Shown: positions 37,085-46,534, numbered from the stretch's first letter. The stretch: 64,000 nucleotides of DNA from Actinokineospora sp. NBRC 105648 (GCF_030269645.1 NZ_BSTR01000004.1:186001-250000), one strand, 5' to 3'. Notes: generated from the sequence alone by a model not told the origin. Numbers and translations: made by a program.

Positions 37085-38353
37085 GTGCGTGTCCTGGTGA
37101 TCGGGTCTGGCGCCCGCGAGCATGCCCTCGTCCTGGCGTTGTCGAAGGACCCCGAGGTGGTCGCGCTGGCGTGCGCCCCGGGCAACGCGGGCACGGCGGC
37201 CCTGGCCGAGACCTACGGCGTCGACGCCCTCGACGGCGCCGCCGTGGTCGAGCTGGCGACCGGCTGGAAGGCCGACCTGGTGGTCATCGGGCCGGAGGGC
37301 CCGCTGGTCGTCGGCGTCGCCGACGCCGTCCGCGCCGCGGGCCTGCCCTGCTTCGGCCCGGGTGCCGAGGCGGCGCGCATCGAGGGTTCCAAGGCGTTCG
37401 CCAAGGACGTGATGACCACCGCCGGGGTGCCGACGGCACACAGCGAGGTCGTCGACAACCCGGCCCGCCTCGACGCCGCGCTGGCCCGCTTCGGCCCCAC
37501 CTGGGTGGTCAAGGACGACGGCTTGGCCGCGGGCAAGGGCGTCGTGGTCACCACCGACCTGCTCACCGCCCGCGCGCACGCGATGACCCTGCTCGACGGC
37601 GGCCACCCGGTCCTGCTCGAGTCGTTCCTCGACGGCCCCGAGGTCTCCCTGTTCTGCGTGGTCGACGCCGCGGGCGCGGTCGTCCCGCTGCTGCCCGCCC
37701 AGGACTTCAAGCGCGTCGGCGACGACGACGCGGGCCCCAACACCGGCGGCATGGGCGCCTACGCCCCGCTGCCCTGGGCCCCCGACGGCCTGGTCGAGGA
37801 CGTGGTGACCCGGATCATCCAGCCGGTGGTCGACGAGATGTCCCGGCGCGGCGCGGCGTTCTCCGGCCTGCTCTACGCGGGCCTGGCGCTCACCGTGAAC
37901 GGCCCCGAGGTCATCGAGTTCAACTGCCGCTTCGGCGACCCGGAGACCCAGTCCGTGCTCGCCCTGCTCCGCAGCCCGCTGTCCCGCCTCCTGCTGGCCG
38001 CCGCCGAGGCCCGCCTCGCCGAGCACCCGCCACTGGAGTGGGCCCCCGGCTCAGCCGTCACCGTGGTCATCGCCGCCGACGGCTACCCCGGCCGCCCCCG
38101 CACCGGCGACGTCATCACCGGCGCCGAGTCCGACGGCGTCCTGCACGCGGGCACCCGCCGCCGCGACGACGGCGCCCTGCTCTCCGCGGGCGGCCGCGTC
38201 CTGGCCGTGGTCGGCACCGGCGACGACCTCACCGCCGCCCGCGCCGAGGCCTACCGCAAGGTCGACGCCGTCCACCTGCCCGGTTCACACCACCGCACCG
38301 ACATCGCCCTGCGCGCCCTCAACGGCGAGATCGGTGTTCCGGTGGCGCGGTAG
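37085..38353 (+). CDS. purD: Phosphoribosylamine-glycine ligase
   Basis: 422 residues of the ATP-grasp family. [13 protein letters not shown] opens the N-domain, followed by [15 protein letters not shown], the ATP-grasp [10 protein letters not shown] loop, [10 protein letters not shown], and [22 protein letters not shown] with Mg-binding Glu and Asn. It condenses phosphoribosylamine with glycine in step 2 of purine synthesis. GTG at 37085 matches the family N-terminus; the longer open frame lies in the upstream promoter region. Confidence 0.96.
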   Translation: MRVLVIGSGAREHALVLALSKDPEVVALACAPGNAGTAALAETYGVDALDGAAVVELATGWKADLVVIGPEGPLVVGVADAVRAAGLPCFGPGAEAARIEGSKAFAKDVMTTAGVPTAHSEVVDNPARLDAALARFGPTWVVKDDGLAAGKGVVVTTDLLTARAHAMTLLDGGHPVLLESFLDGPEVSLFCVVDAAGAVVPLLPAQDFKRVGDDDAGPNTGGMGAYAPLPWAPDGLVEDVVTRIIQPVVDEMSRRGAAFSGLLYAGLALTVNGPEVIEFNCRFGDPETQSVLALLRSPLSRLLLAAAEARLAEHPPLEWAPGSAVTVVIAADGYPGRPRTGDVITGAESDGVLHAGTRRRDDGALLSAGGRVLAVVGTGDDLTAARAEAYRKVDAVHLPGSHHRTDIALRALNGEIGVPVAR

Positions 38354-38448
38354 TTTTTCTGCGGGAAAGCTCAGGTACCCCACCCACCCCGTTGGTAGCC
38401 TCGAACGGGAGACCACACCGTCACGATGCGTACCCGGGGGTACCACCC

Positions 38449-38865
38449 ATGAACGTCCCGCCTCTCGGCGGCGCGATCGACGCCATCGTCGGAGCCGCAG
38501 GCCAAGCCGCAGACACGATCATGCGCAACACCCCGGCCAGTGGCGGCCACTTCACCGTCAACCACGACAACGTCCTGGCCGCCGCCAAGGTCATCCAGAC
38601 CCAACTGGACACCCTCAAGGACCGGGTCACCGGGGCGTTGCAGGACCTCGCCGTCGTGCCGCCGGGCGAAGACATCGTCAGCAAGCGAGTGGCGGAGTCC
38701 TGGAACGATCGCCTGATTCGCAACCCGGGCTCGTATCAGCAGCGGGTCAACGAGTACGTGCAAAGCCTGCAGAACCTGGTCGACCAGCTCGTGACCAGCG
38801 CCCATGACTACGGCTACAACGAGGACCAGATCTCCGCTGCTCTCGGGGGCAATCGGAGTGCGTAG
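38449..38865 (+). CDS. Helical protein at the head of an ESX accessory cluster
   Basis: 138 residues, mostly alpha-helical: GGAIDAIVGAAGQAADTI, HDNVLAAAKVIQTQLDTLKDR, and YVQSLQNLVDQLVTSAHDYGYNE. No WXG motif, but an SWNDRLIRN turn sits between helices, reminiscent of WXG100-like helical hairpins. Not assigned to a family. It overlaps the DUF3558 lipoprotein gene start by 8 bp, and EspG/PPE genes follow, so a role in type VII secretion is inferred from context. Confidence 0.7.
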   Translation: MNVPPLGGAIDAIVGAAGQAADTIMRNTPASGGHFTVNHDNVLAAAKVIQTQLDTLKDRVTGALQDLAVVPPGEDIVSKRVAESWNDRLIRNPGSYQQRVNEYVQSLQNLVDQLVTSAHDYGYNEDQISAALGGNRSA

Positions 38866-39493
38866 TCGGCGTTGGTACGTCCTGTTCGCGGTGCTGATCG
38901 CGTTCGGTGGTGCGGCATGCACCACCGCCGAGACCGGCAAACCTGTGTCGTCCGGTGACGCGCCTGCCGTAACGACGTCTGATTCGGCCGATCCGACCAC
39001 CACCGCGACGCCGACGACATCGCTGCCGCCGCGCCCCAAGGAGATCAAGCTCGACAGTGTCGAGCCGTGCACCCTGTTGACCCAGCCGCAGCTCGCCGAG
39101 CTCAAGGTCACTCGTACTCGCGCCCGCGCGAGCACCAGCGAGGTCTATCGCGGCGCGAAGGAGTGTGTTCTCGAGGCGTCGACCGCGAAGTCGGGCTACG
39201 ACTACGCCGTGACCGCGGTGACCACCGAAGGCGCGGAGGCGTGGTTGACCGGGAAGCGCAATGTTGATGCCAAGGCCGTCTCCGTCGCGGGCTACCCGGC
39301 CGTTCGGTACAACTTCAAGGGCGCGTCCCAGGCGAACACGTTCAACTGTTGGACAACTGTCGACGTCGCGCAAGGACAGCAGCTACAGGTCATGTTCACC
39401 GTCAACCTGCGCGACGCGTTTACGCTCGATCAGATGTGCCAGATGAGTGAGCAGGCCGCCACGCTGGCCATGGCCACGCTGACGTCGAGGTGA
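38858..39493 (+). CDS. DUF3558 family lipoprotein
   Basis: 211 residues. N-terminal hydrophobic segment YVLFAVLIAFGGAAC with a Cys at about residue 20 in a weak lipobox (GAAC rather than LxxC), a Thr/Pro/Ser-rich spacer, then the DUF3558 core starting VEPCTLLTQPQLAELKV and continuing through KECVLEAS and FNCWTTVDV with paired cysteines. DUF3558 lipoproteins are mycobacterial/pseudonocardial envelope proteins often near ESX genes. Start GTG at 38858 overlaps the previous gene. Confidence 0.8.
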   Translation: MRSRRWYVLFAVLIAFGGAACTTAETGKPVSSGDAPAVTTSDSADPTTTATPTTSLPPRPKEIKLDSVEPCTLLTQPQLAELKVTRTRARASTSEVYRGAKECVLEASTAKSGYDYAVTAVTTEGAEAWLTGKRNVDAKAVSVAGYPAVRYNFKGASQANTFNCWTTVDVAQGQQLQVMFTVNLRDAFTLDQMCQMSEQAATLAMATLTSR

Positions 39494-39502
39494 GGGGCTG
39501 AG

Positions 39503-40822
39503 ATGGCAGGGGACAACGGGCTCGCCGATCTGCGGTTCGAGGGCTACGGCTACGAAGCGCTGGCCCAGCAGCTCGACCGGCTGCGGCAGGGGCCGGGGTC
39601 GTCCAGCATCTTCCGGGCCGTCCGCGCCCTGATGGACATCGCCGACGGCCTCTCCGACACCGACCGCACGCTCCGCGAGGAGCTCGCCAAGATCGGTGTG
39701 GAGTGGCAGGGTGCCGCCGCCGACCGGGGTGAGGAGGCGACGAAGAACTCGAGCATCTACGCCTCCGACGCCGTTCCCGTGGTCGCGAACTCCGCTGGGG
39801 GTGTCAGCGAGCAGGGGCACACCTTCTCCGCCACCGCGGGCAGTGCGCCGCAGGGCCAGGAGTTGCGCGGCGCGAACCAGATGGGCTGGATCGACGCGGG
39901 TCTCAGCGCCGTCGGTGTCACCACTCCGCGGGCGGCTGAGGTGCAGCGGACGCAAGCCGCGCACGACGCCGCGGCCGCCGCGATGAACGACTACGCCCGC
40001 AACAGCCAGGGTGCGTTGGGCAACTACCAGAACCTGCCCGTCCCGCCGAACCTGAACCTGGTCTCCCAGCCCACCCAGACCCACGGGATGACCGCCGCGC
40101 AGGGCTTCTCCACCGGTGAGGGTGCCTACACGCCCACCGGTGCCGGCACGGCCCCAGGTGGCCCCAGCGCGACGGGCGTCCCGGGCGGCCAGCCGGGCTC
40201 CTTCAGCGGTGTCAACCCGGGCGCCCCCGGCACGACCGGCGGCCTCGGCCCCACCGGCACCCCCAGCTTCACCGGCCCGGGCCGCCCGGCCGAGGGCCTG
40301 AACATCCCGGCGCTCGGGCGGTCGTCCGGTGTCGGTCCGGTGCTCCCCGGCATGGGCGGTCTGCCCAACACCGGCGCCGGTTTCGGTGGTGTGCGCCCCG
40401 GTTTCCCCGGCGCGCTGATGGGCGAGATCGCGACCGCGGCGGGTATCGCCGGTGCGGGTGGCGCCGGTGTCGGGGCGGGCGCGAGCCTGGAGAAGGACAA
40501 GGTCGTCCGCGGCGGCGGCAACGAGGGCGCGGCGGCGAAGCGGGGTGCCCCGGGCAACGAGGGCGCCAAGCGGAGCGGGCTCAGCCCGGTCGCGGACATG
40601 CCCGACGAGGAGGCCCGCGCGGCGCGCAACGCCGAGCGGCTCGGGACGGGTAAGAGCGGCAGGCCGGGGTCTTCGCTGCTGCAGCCCGCGGCGGCCGGTG
40701 CCGGGGCCGAGGGCGAGGAGGACGACGAGCACGTGCGCAAGTACGGCATCGACTCCGACGACGTCTTCGGCGACGACCGCCTCGTGGTCTCCCCCGTGCT
40801 CGGCCAGGACGAAGACGCCTGA
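39503..40822 (+). CDS. PPE-like type VII secretion protein
   Basis: 439 residues. Residues 1-180 are helical and PPE/WXG-like: RFEGYGYEALAQQLDRL, then KIGVEWQGAAADRGEEAT with the WQG turn near residue 70, and a long helix with AAAAMNDYARNSQGAL. Residues 200-330 are Gly/Pro/Thr-rich, 330-390 include a Gly/Ala hydrophobic patch, and the C-terminus is acidic (EEDDEHVRKYGIDSDDVFGDD). EspG encoded 1 bp after it is the usual chaperone of PPE proteins, so this is the likely client. Confidence 0.8.
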   Translation: MAGDNGLADLRFEGYGYEALAQQLDRLRQGPGSSSIFRAVRALMDIADGLSDTDRTLREELAKIGVEWQGAAADRGEEATKNSSIYASDAVPVVANSAGGVSEQGHTFSATAGSAPQGQELRGANQMGWIDAGLSAVGVTTPRAAEVQRTQAAHDAAAAAMNDYARNSQGALGNYQNLPVPPNLNLVSQPTQTHGMTAAQGFSTGEGAYTPTGAGTAPGGPSATGVPGGQPGSFSGVNPGAPGTTGGLGPTGTPSFTGPGRPAEGLNIPALGRSSGVGPVLPGMGGLPNTGAGFGGVRPGFPGALMGEIATAAGIAGAGGAGVGAGASLEKDKVVRGGGNEGAAAKRGAPGNEGAKRSGLSPVADMPDEEARAARNAERLGTGKSGRPGSSLLQPAAAGAGAEGEEDDEHVRKYGIDSDDVFGDDRLVVSPVLGQDEDA

Positions 40823-40823
40823 G

Positions 40824-41588
40824 TTGTCCAGCAGCGTCATCCTGTCGGCCCTCGAGTTCGACGTGCTGTGGGAGTCCGAGCGCCTCCCGCGCAGGCACGT
40901 CGCGATCGACGTCCCCAGCCCCGGCACGACGCACTCCGAGCGCGCCGAGCTGGTGGCGGGGGCGTTCGCCGCACTGCGGGAACGTGGGCTGGTGGTCAAC
41001 GGGCGCGCCGTGCCGGAGCTCGCCGACCGGCTCAGCCTGCTCGCCCACGCGCAGGTCGGCATCGATAGCTGGATCTGGACCGACCGCGAGATCAAGGCGT
41101 ACGCGGTGGCCAGCGGTGACCAAGCGGGCCTCGCCGTGGTCGACAGCGGTCAGGTCTGGCTGATCGCCGCCCGGGTGACCGCGCTCGCCGAGGCCGCGGT
41201 GTCCATCGCCGGTGAGGCGCCCGCCGGGCCCGGTCGGTCGGTGAGCCTGCAGACCGATGTGCTGATGGCCGCCGACGCCAAGGCGGGTGGCGATCCGCAG
41301 AACCTGATCACCCCCCTGAACAGCGCGGGCGTCCCCCTCTACGACGCGCAGACCCTCGCCGCGATGTTCGCGGGCGCCGGTGTGCGGGGTCAGTTCGGCG
41401 CCGAGCGGGTGGGCCGCGACCAGCGCAGGAACCGCGCGGCGCGGGTGGTCAACTTCCACGACACCGGACAGGGCCGCTACGTGCACCTGATCCGCCCGAG
41501 CAACGACGGCCGCGACTGGAGCACGATCGCCCCCGCGGACACCGCGCGGATGGCCGCGTGCGTGTGGGAACTTCTCGACGAGGTGTGA
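40824..41588 (+). CDS. ESX secretion-associated chaperone EspG-like
   Basis: 254 residues of the EspG family: LSALEFDVLWESERLPRRHVAIDVPSPG at the N-terminus, then LVVNGRAVPELADRLSLLA, QVGIDSWIW, a central alpha/beta region, and AARVVNFHDTGQGRYVHLIRP near the C-terminus. EspG binds PE-PPE pairs in the cytosol and presents them to the ESX membrane complex. TTG at 40824, directly after the PPE stop, is the best start, which makes translation likely coupled. Confidence 0.85.
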   Translation: MSSSVILSALEFDVLWESERLPRRHVAIDVPSPGTTHSERAELVAGAFAALRERGLVVNGRAVPELADRLSLLAHAQVGIDSWIWTDREIKAYAVASGDQAGLAVVDSGQVWLIAARVTALAEAAVSIAGEAPAGPGRSVSLQTDVLMAADAKAGGDPQNLITPLNSAGVPLYDAQTLAAMFAGAGVRGQFGAERVGRDQRRNRAARVVNFHDTGQGRYVHLIRPSNDGRDWSTIAPADTARMAACVWELLDEV

Positions 41589-41658
41589 CCTTTCGGGAAC
41601 CGGGTCACCGGGCCGGTCGTCAGAGCCGAGCGCACCGAACCGCTGAGGGGGCCGATCC

Positions 41659-41958
41659 GTGTCAGGCGCCAACTACAACCTGCAGGCCATCGAGCAGTGC
41701 CGCGCCGCCGTCGCGGGCCAGACCGGTCCGATGGCCGCGGCGGGCGACGACCTCCCGCGCGACGCCGACGGTGCGGTGTTCGGTGAGCTGCCCAGCTCGG
41801 CCGCGTTGGCCGCCGCCGTGCGGGCCCTGGCGCAGACCGCGAGCGACGAGCTCGACCGCGCGGGCGCGCTGCTGGGCAACGTCGACCGCGCGCTCGACTC
41901 GATCGGCCAGTCGGTGGTCAACAGCGAGCACGCGTCCACCCAGTCGATGACGGTGTAG
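41659..41958 (+). CDS. EspC-like small type VII secretion protein
   Basis: 99 residues, helical: AIEQCRAAVAGQTGPMAAAGD, LAAAVRALAQTASDELDRAGALLG and VDRALDSIGQSVVNSEHAS. The composition and length fit EspC/DUF2580-like or WXG100-associated small proteins, without a clear WXG turn. GTG start at 41659 after GAGGGGGCC. It lies 9 bp before the WXG100-transglycosylase gene and may form a heterodimer with that protein's N-terminal domain. Confidence 0.7.
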   Translation: MSGANYNLQAIEQCRAAVAGQTGPMAAAGDDLPRDADGAVFGELPSSAALAAAVRALAQTASDELDRAGALLGNVDRALDSIGQSVVNSEHASTQSMTV

Positions 41959-41967
41959 GGGGAAACC

Positions 41968-43149
41968 GTGACTGCGAGGGATTCGGCGGCAGGTCTGGGC
42001 GGTGTGCCCGCGGAACTGGCCGAGACGGCGACCAAGGTCTACAAGGCGCAGCCCGCCGCCATCGGCGACCTGGGCGCGAAGTTCACCACGGCGGGCACCG
42101 CGAGCACGGAGGCGGCGGGCAAGCTCGACGGCTCGGTCAAGCAGCTCGACGGTGCCTGGCAGGGCACCTCGGCGGACGGGTTCGTGGCCTACATGGGCAC
42201 GTTCGCGAAGGCGGAGACCTCGCTCAACGAGGCCCTCACCGCCGCGGCCAATGACCTGAAGACCGCGGCTACCGGTATCCAGGGCGCCCGCGACGCGCTG
42301 GAGGGCATCTTCGGCGAGCTGTACGACAACGCCCAAGGCTGGCTCAACGCCCACACGGACGCCACCGCCGACGAGAAGCGCGCCTACGTGGACGGACTCG
42401 CGAGTGGTTACCGAGGCCGCGTCACTGAACAGATCGACAACGCCGAACGCGCCGTGAGCACGGCCGTGTCAGCGCTGAATGGACGCGCGGGCGCGATCAG
42501 CCCCAAGTTCTCCGCGATCCCCGACCCGAACACCCAGGCCTTCACCCCGGCCCCCGGCAAGAAGATCGACTGGACCCCGACCCCGGCGGGCTCCACGGCA
42601 CCGGCGACCGCCGAGCCCAAGGCCCAGTCCCCCGCCGACGCGGTTGTCGGCAGCTCCCAGGGCTCCCCCGAGGGCAGCTCTCAAGGTTCCCACGGCGGTG
42701 GGGGCGGCGGCGGTACGCACAGCGGCGGTGGGGGCGGCGGTCACAGCGGTGGCCTGGGTTCCAGCGGCGGCCCGCCCGCGGGCCCACCGCCCGGCAACGT
42801 CCAGGAGTGGATCAGGCAGGCCATCGCCGAGCTGCGGGCGCGCGGCATCAACGTCACCGAGGCCGACGCCCAGATCATCTGGGAGATCATCCAGCACGAG
42901 TCCGGCGGCAACCCCAACGCGATCAACAACTGGGACTCCAACGCCGCCAAGGGCACCCCGTCCAAGGGCCTCATGCAGTGCATCGACCCCACGTTCAACA
43001 GCTACGCCATCCCCGGCCACGGCAACATCTGGAACCCGGTCGACAACATCTGCGCGGGCGTCAACTACGCCATCTCGCGCTACGGCTCGCTGTCGAACGT
43101 CCCCGGCATCAAGGCCACCCACGGCGGCGGCGGGTACGTGGGCTACTGA
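41968..43149 (+). CDS. WXG100 domain fused to a lytic transglycosylase (SLT) domain
   Basis: 393 residues. Residues 1-165 are a WXG100-like helical hairpin (QLDGAWQGTSADGFVAYMGTF near residue 55). Residues 190-270 are a Gly/His/Ser-rich linker. Residues 275-393 form an SLT lysozyme-like domain: IIWEIIQHESGGNPNAIN with the catalytic Glu, SKGLMQCIDPTFNSY, and NICAGVNYAISRYGS. It cleaves peptidoglycan glycan strands. The N-terminal WXG100 part suggests that the enzyme itself is a type VII substrate. No signal peptide is seen. GTG start. Confidence 0.88.
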   Translation: MTARDSAAGLGGVPAELAETATKVYKAQPAAIGDLGAKFTTAGTASTEAAGKLDGSVKQLDGAWQGTSADGFVAYMGTFAKAETSLNEALTAAANDLKTAATGIQGARDALEGIFGELYDNAQGWLNAHTDATADEKRAYVDGLASGYRGRVTEQIDNAERAVSTAVSALNGRAGAISPKFSAIPDPNTQAFTPAPGKKIDWTPTPAGSTAPATAEPKAQSPADAVVGSSQGSPEGSSQGSHGGGGGGGTHSGGGGGGHSGGLGSSGGPPAGPPPGNVQEWIRQAIAELRARGINVTEADAQIIWEIIQHESGGNPNAINNWDSNAAKGTPSKGLMQCIDPTFNSYAIPGHGNIWNPVDNICAGVNYAISRYGSLSNVPGIKATHGGGGYVGY

Positions 43150-43181
43150 TCGCCGGACGACCCCGGGCCTAGTCTGGCCCC

Positions 43182-44357
43182 ATGCACGCCCTGCTCAAGG
43201 TCGCCCAGCGCGCGAACGTCCAGCCCTTCCACGTCATGGACGTCGTCTCCGCCGCCCACGCGCGGCAGCGCACGCACGGTGACGTCATCTCCCTGGCCGC
43301 CGGGCAGCCGTCCACCGGGGCGCCGCAGGCCGTCCGGATCGCCGCCGCCGAGGCGCTGGGCAGCCAGACCCTGGGCTACACCGAGCAGCTCGGGATCCCC
43401 GAGCTGCGGGAAGCCCTCGCGGGCCACTACGCGAACCGCTACTCCCTGGACGTCGACCCGAGGGACGTGGTCATCACCACCGGCTCGTCCGGCGGGTTCC
43501 TCCTGGCGTTCCTGTCCGCGTTCGACGCGGGCGACCGGGTGGCCCTGGCCCGCCCCGGCTACCCCGCGTACCGCAACATCCTCAGCGCCCTGGGGTGTGA
43601 GGTCGTCGAGCTCCCCTGTGACGAGCGCACCCGCTTCCAGCCGACCGTCGAGATGCTCGACGAGCTCGGCCACCTCGACGGCCTGGTGGTGGCCAGCCCG
43701 GCCAACCCGACCGGGACCGTGCTCGCCGCCGCCGAGCTGGCCGCGATCGCCGGGTGGTGCGCCGAGCGCGGGGTCCAGCTGGTCAGCGACGAGATCTACC
43801 ACGGCATCTCCTACGGCGCCGAGACCGCGAGCGCGTGGCAGTTCTCCCGCGAGGCCCTGGTCGTCAACTCCTTCTCGAAGTACTTCGGGATGACCGGCTG
43901 GCGCCTCGGCTGGTTGTTGGCCCCGCAGCGGCTGCACCGGGCGATCGACTGCCTGACCGGCAACTTCACCATCTGCGCCCCGACCATCTCCCAGCACGCC
44001 GCGGTGGCCGCCTTCGACGCCGAGACCTACACCGAGCTGGACGCGCACGTGGCCCGCTACGCCGCCAACCGCGAGCTCCTCCTCGGCGGCCTCACCCGGT
44101 TGGGGATCGACAAGATCGCCCCGGCCGACGGCGCCTTCTACGCCTACGCCGACGTCTCGCACCTGACGCACGACTCGATGAGCTTCTGCCAGCGGCTGCT
44201 GGCCGACACCGGGCTGGCCATCGTGCCCGGGATCGACTTCGACCCCGAGGAGGGTGGTCGGTTTGTCCGGTTCTCCTTCGCCGGGTCGGCGGCGGACATC
44301 CAGGGCGGGCTCGACCGGCTCGCCGGCTGGCTACCGGGAACGATTCCCGCTGAATAG
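43182..44357 (+). CDS. Pyridoxal-phosphate aminotransferase class I/II
   Basis: 391 residues, fold type I. ISLAAGQPSTGAPQ at the N-terminus, VVASPANPTGTVL with the PLP Asn, SDEIYHGISYG with the PLP Asp/Tyr, the Schiff-base lysine in NSFSKYFGMTGWRLGW near residue 235, and FVRFSFAGS with the substrate-carboxylate Arg. Aspartate or aromatic/branched-chain aminotransferase type; the amino donor cannot be fixed. ATG at 43182. Confidence 0.93.
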   Translation: MHALLKVAQRANVQPFHVMDVVSAAHARQRTHGDVISLAAGQPSTGAPQAVRIAAAEALGSQTLGYTEQLGIPELREALAGHYANRYSLDVDPRDVVITTGSSGGFLLAFLSAFDAGDRVALARPGYPAYRNILSALGCEVVELPCDERTRFQPTVEMLDELGHLDGLVVASPANPTGTVLAAAELAAIAGWCAERGVQLVSDEIYHGISYGAETASAWQFSREALVVNSFSKYFGMTGWRLGWLLAPQRLHRAIDCLTGNFTICAPTISQHAAVAAFDAETYTELDAHVARYAANRELLLGGLTRLGIDKIAPADGAFYAYADVSHLTHDSMSFCQRLLADTGLAIVPGIDFDPEEGGRFVRFSFAGSAADIQGGLDRLAGWLPGTIPAE

Positions 44358-44400
44358 ACGTTGACCAGCAGAGAAAGCGTTTTCGGGGAGGACGACGAGC

Positions 44401-44574
44401 ATGGTTCTCAAGGTCATCGGCGCGATCATCGTCATCTGGATCGCGTTCAGCGTCATCGGTTTCGTGTTCAAGGCGATCGGCACCCTGCTGATCGTGGCGG
44501 CGATCGCGACGGTGGGGGTCGCGGCCTACGGCGCCATCAAGGGCCGGGCGGCCAACCGGCAGATCCGTCGCTGA
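44401..44574 (+). CDS. Small hydrophobic membrane protein, unknown
   Basis: 57 residues: two hydrophobic segments (KVIGAIIVIWIAFSVIGFVF and AIGTLLIVAAIATVGVAAYG), then a basic tail ending RAANRQIRR. A strong ribosome site, GGGGAGG, 9 bp before the ATG and GC third-position bias support it. No family identified; a two-helix membrane hairpin is likely. It lies between an aminotransferase and a potassium channel gene. Confidence 0.65.
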   Translation: MVLKVIGAIIVIWIAFSVIGFVFKAIGTLLIVAAIATVGVAAYGAIKGRAANRQIRR

Positions 44575-44616
44575 CAACGCTGGTCAGACCGGGTGCGCCC
44601 GGGTGAGGATGTCGGC

Positions 44617-45396
44617 GTGTCCGACAAGCCCGCACCCGGCGACCGCCGGTACGACCCGCTCGAGCCCCGGCTCATGGCCTGGGAGTCGCGCACCGACCTG
44701 CCGTTGACCGGTCTGGCGCTGGCCTTCCTGGCCGCCTACGCCTGGCAGGTGCTCGACGGTGGCGCCTCGCCGACGCTGCGCTGGTGGCTGGAGATCTGGC
44801 TGTGGGTGGTCTGGGGTGTGTTCGCCGTGGACTACCTCGTCCGGCTGACGCTGGCGCACCGCAAGTGGCGGTTCGTCTGGCGCCACCTGTTCGACCTGGC
44901 CGTGGTGGCGCTGCCGATGGTCCGGCAGCTGCGCGCGCTCCGGTTGATCACCGTGTTCAAGGTGATCAACCGCCGGATCGGCAACAGCTTCCGCGGTCAG
45001 ATCGGCGTCTACGTGGCCGGGACCACCCTGATGGTGGCGTTCGGCGCCTCGTTGGCGGTGCTCGACGCGGAGCGCAGCCACCCGGACGCCAGCATCACTA
45101 CTTTCGGTGACGCGCTGTGGTGGACGCTGACCACGATCTCCACCGTCGGCTACGGCGACCGCTACCCGATCACCGTCGAGGGCAGGCTGGTCGCCGCGGC
45201 GCTGATGGTCGGCGGGATCGCCCTGCTCGGTGTGGTCACCGGCGTGATCGCGTCCTGGTTCGTGGAGAAGATCGCGGGCGCCGAGCAGTCCATAGAGGAC
45301 ACCACCCGGGGTGAGATCAGCGCGCTGCGCGCGGAGATCGCCGCGCTGCGCGCCGACCTGCTCAAGCAGCCGGAACCGGGTCCGACGCCGCGGTGA
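44617..45396 (+). CDS. Voltage-gated-like potassium channel protein
   Basis: About 259 residues. Several N-terminal helices including the positively charged RQLRALRLITVFKVINRR segment (S4-like), then a pore with filter TTISTVGYGDRYPITVEG and a final inner helix LVAAALMVGGIALLGVVTGVIAS. The C-terminus is a heptad coiled coil (ISALRAEIAALRADLLK), probably for tetramerisation. K+ conductance across the cytoplasmic membrane is expected. GTG at 44617 was chosen; the frame is open from 44593. Its end overlaps the convergent aldolase gene by 35 bp. Confidence 0.9.
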   Translation: MSDKPAPGDRRYDPLEPRLMAWESRTDLPLTGLALAFLAAYAWQVLDGGASPTLRWWLEIWLWVVWGVFAVDYLVRLTLAHRKWRFVWRHLFDLAVVALPMVRQLRALRLITVFKVINRRIGNSFRGQIGVYVAGTTLMVAFGASLAVLDAERSHPDASITTFGDALWWTLTTISTVGYGDRYPITVEGRLVAAALMVGGIALLGVVTGVIASWFVEKIAGAEQSIEDTTRGEISALRAEIAALRADLLKQPEPGPTPR

Positions 45397-46399
45397 CCCG
45401 GCGCAGTGCCTCGGCGATGTCGTGCGCGGGAACATCACGGTGGGTGACGAACCGCACCCCGCCGGGCACAGCCGTGGCCAGCACGCCGACCCGGTCGAGC
45501 GACTGCAGCGCCGCCCCGGTGTCCGGCACCGCGGCGATCACGATGTTGGTCTGCGGCCGGACGACCTGCCAGCCCAGCTCGGCCAGCCCGAGCGCCAGCG
45601 TGGTGGCGTTGACGTGGTCCTGGGCGAGGTCCTCGATCCGCTCCAGCGCCAGCAGCCCGGCCGCGGCCAGCACGCCGCCTTGGCGGACGCCGCCGCCGAG
45701 CATCTTGCGCACCCGGCGGGCCTCGGTGACGAAGGCCTTCGACCCGGCGACCAGCGAGCCCACCGGCGCGCCCAGCCCCTTGCTCAGGCACACCTGAACG
45801 GTGTCCACACCCACCGTGAGGGCCGCGGGCGGCACCCCCAGGGCGACCGAGGCGTTCCACAGCCGGGCGCCGTCGAGGTGCACCAGCAGGTTCGCCTCGC
45901 TGGCCGCGGAGACCAGCTTCGCGTGCTCGTCCGGCGGGGTGACCGTGCCGCCCGCGAAGTTGTGCGTGTTCTCCAGGCACAGCAGCCGGGTGGTGAGCGC
46001 GTAGTAGGGCGCCGAGTTCCCGGCGAACGCGCGGACGTCCTCGACCGACACCCGCCCGGGTCCCTCGGTCCACGGCAGTGCGTGCGGCATGCCCCCGGCC
46101 AGCCACGCCGCGCTGCCCAGCTCGGCCTCGAGCACGTGCGCGGCCGCCGAGGCCAGGAACCGGTCGCCCCGGCGCAGGTGCAGGAACAGCGCGATCAGGT
46201 TGCCCATCGTCCCGCTCGGCACCCACAGCGCCGCCGCCATGCCCAGCCGGGCCGCGGTCTCCTCCTCGAGTCTGCGCATCGTGGGGTCGTGGTCGAGCAC
46301 GTCGTCGCCGACCTCGGCGGCGGACATGGCCACCCGCATCTTCTCGTCGGGCTGTGTCACGGTGTCCGAGCGGAGGTCGATCCGGCGTCCTGTGGTCAC
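45362..46399 (-). CDS. Low-specificity L-threonine aldolase (beta-eliminating-lyase fold)
   Basis: 345 residues, PLP fold type I. It starts IDLRSDTVTQPDEKMRVAM, then GDDVLDHDPTMRRLEE, FVPSGTMGN-like VPSGTMGNLIAL, LENTHNFAGGTV, HLDGARLWNASVALG with the PLP Asp/Arg, and CLSKGLGAPVGSLVAG with the Schiff-base Lys. It cleaves L-threonine or L-allo-threonine to glycine and acetaldehyde. GTG at 46399 fits the family start. The frame continues upstream through promoter DNA. Confidence 0.94.
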   Translation of the reverse strand: MTTGRRIDLRSDTVTQPDEKMRVAMSAAEVGDDVLDHDPTMRRLEEETAARLGMAAALWVPSGTMGNLIALFLHLRRGDRFLASAAAHVLEAELGSAAWLAGGMPHALPWTEGPGRVSVEDVRAFAGNSAPYYALTTRLLCLENTHNFAGGTVTPPDEHAKLVSAASEANLLVHLDGARLWNASVALGVPPAALTVGVDTVQVCLSKGLGAPVGSLVAGSKAFVTEARRVRKMLGGGVRQGGVLAAAGLLALERIEDLAQDHVNATTLALGLAELGWQVVRPQTNIVIAAVPDTGAALQSLDRVGVLATAVPGGVRFVTHRDVPAHDIAEALRRVTAASDPVPAA

Positions 46400-46471
46400 G
46401 ATCCGATCACACCACAGTGGCCGGTGTTCGGCTGGTGGCGGGGGTGGCGTATGTCTCTGCGGTACCGGCGT

Positions 46472-46500
46472 GCAACCGTTAGGCGGGGCACGTCCGTCCC
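46472..46500 (+). promoter_or_regulatory. Candidate ECF-type autoregulatory promoter
   Basis: GCAACC (46472-46477) and CGTCCC (46495-46500) separated by 17 bp lie 34 bp before the sigma gene start. They match the general -35 AAC / -10 CGT layout of group 4 sigma promoters, which usually drive their own gene. Motif match only. Confidence 0.4.
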
Positions 46501-46534
46501 CTACCCGTAGACAAGACGAGCGGAGAGAGTCCGC

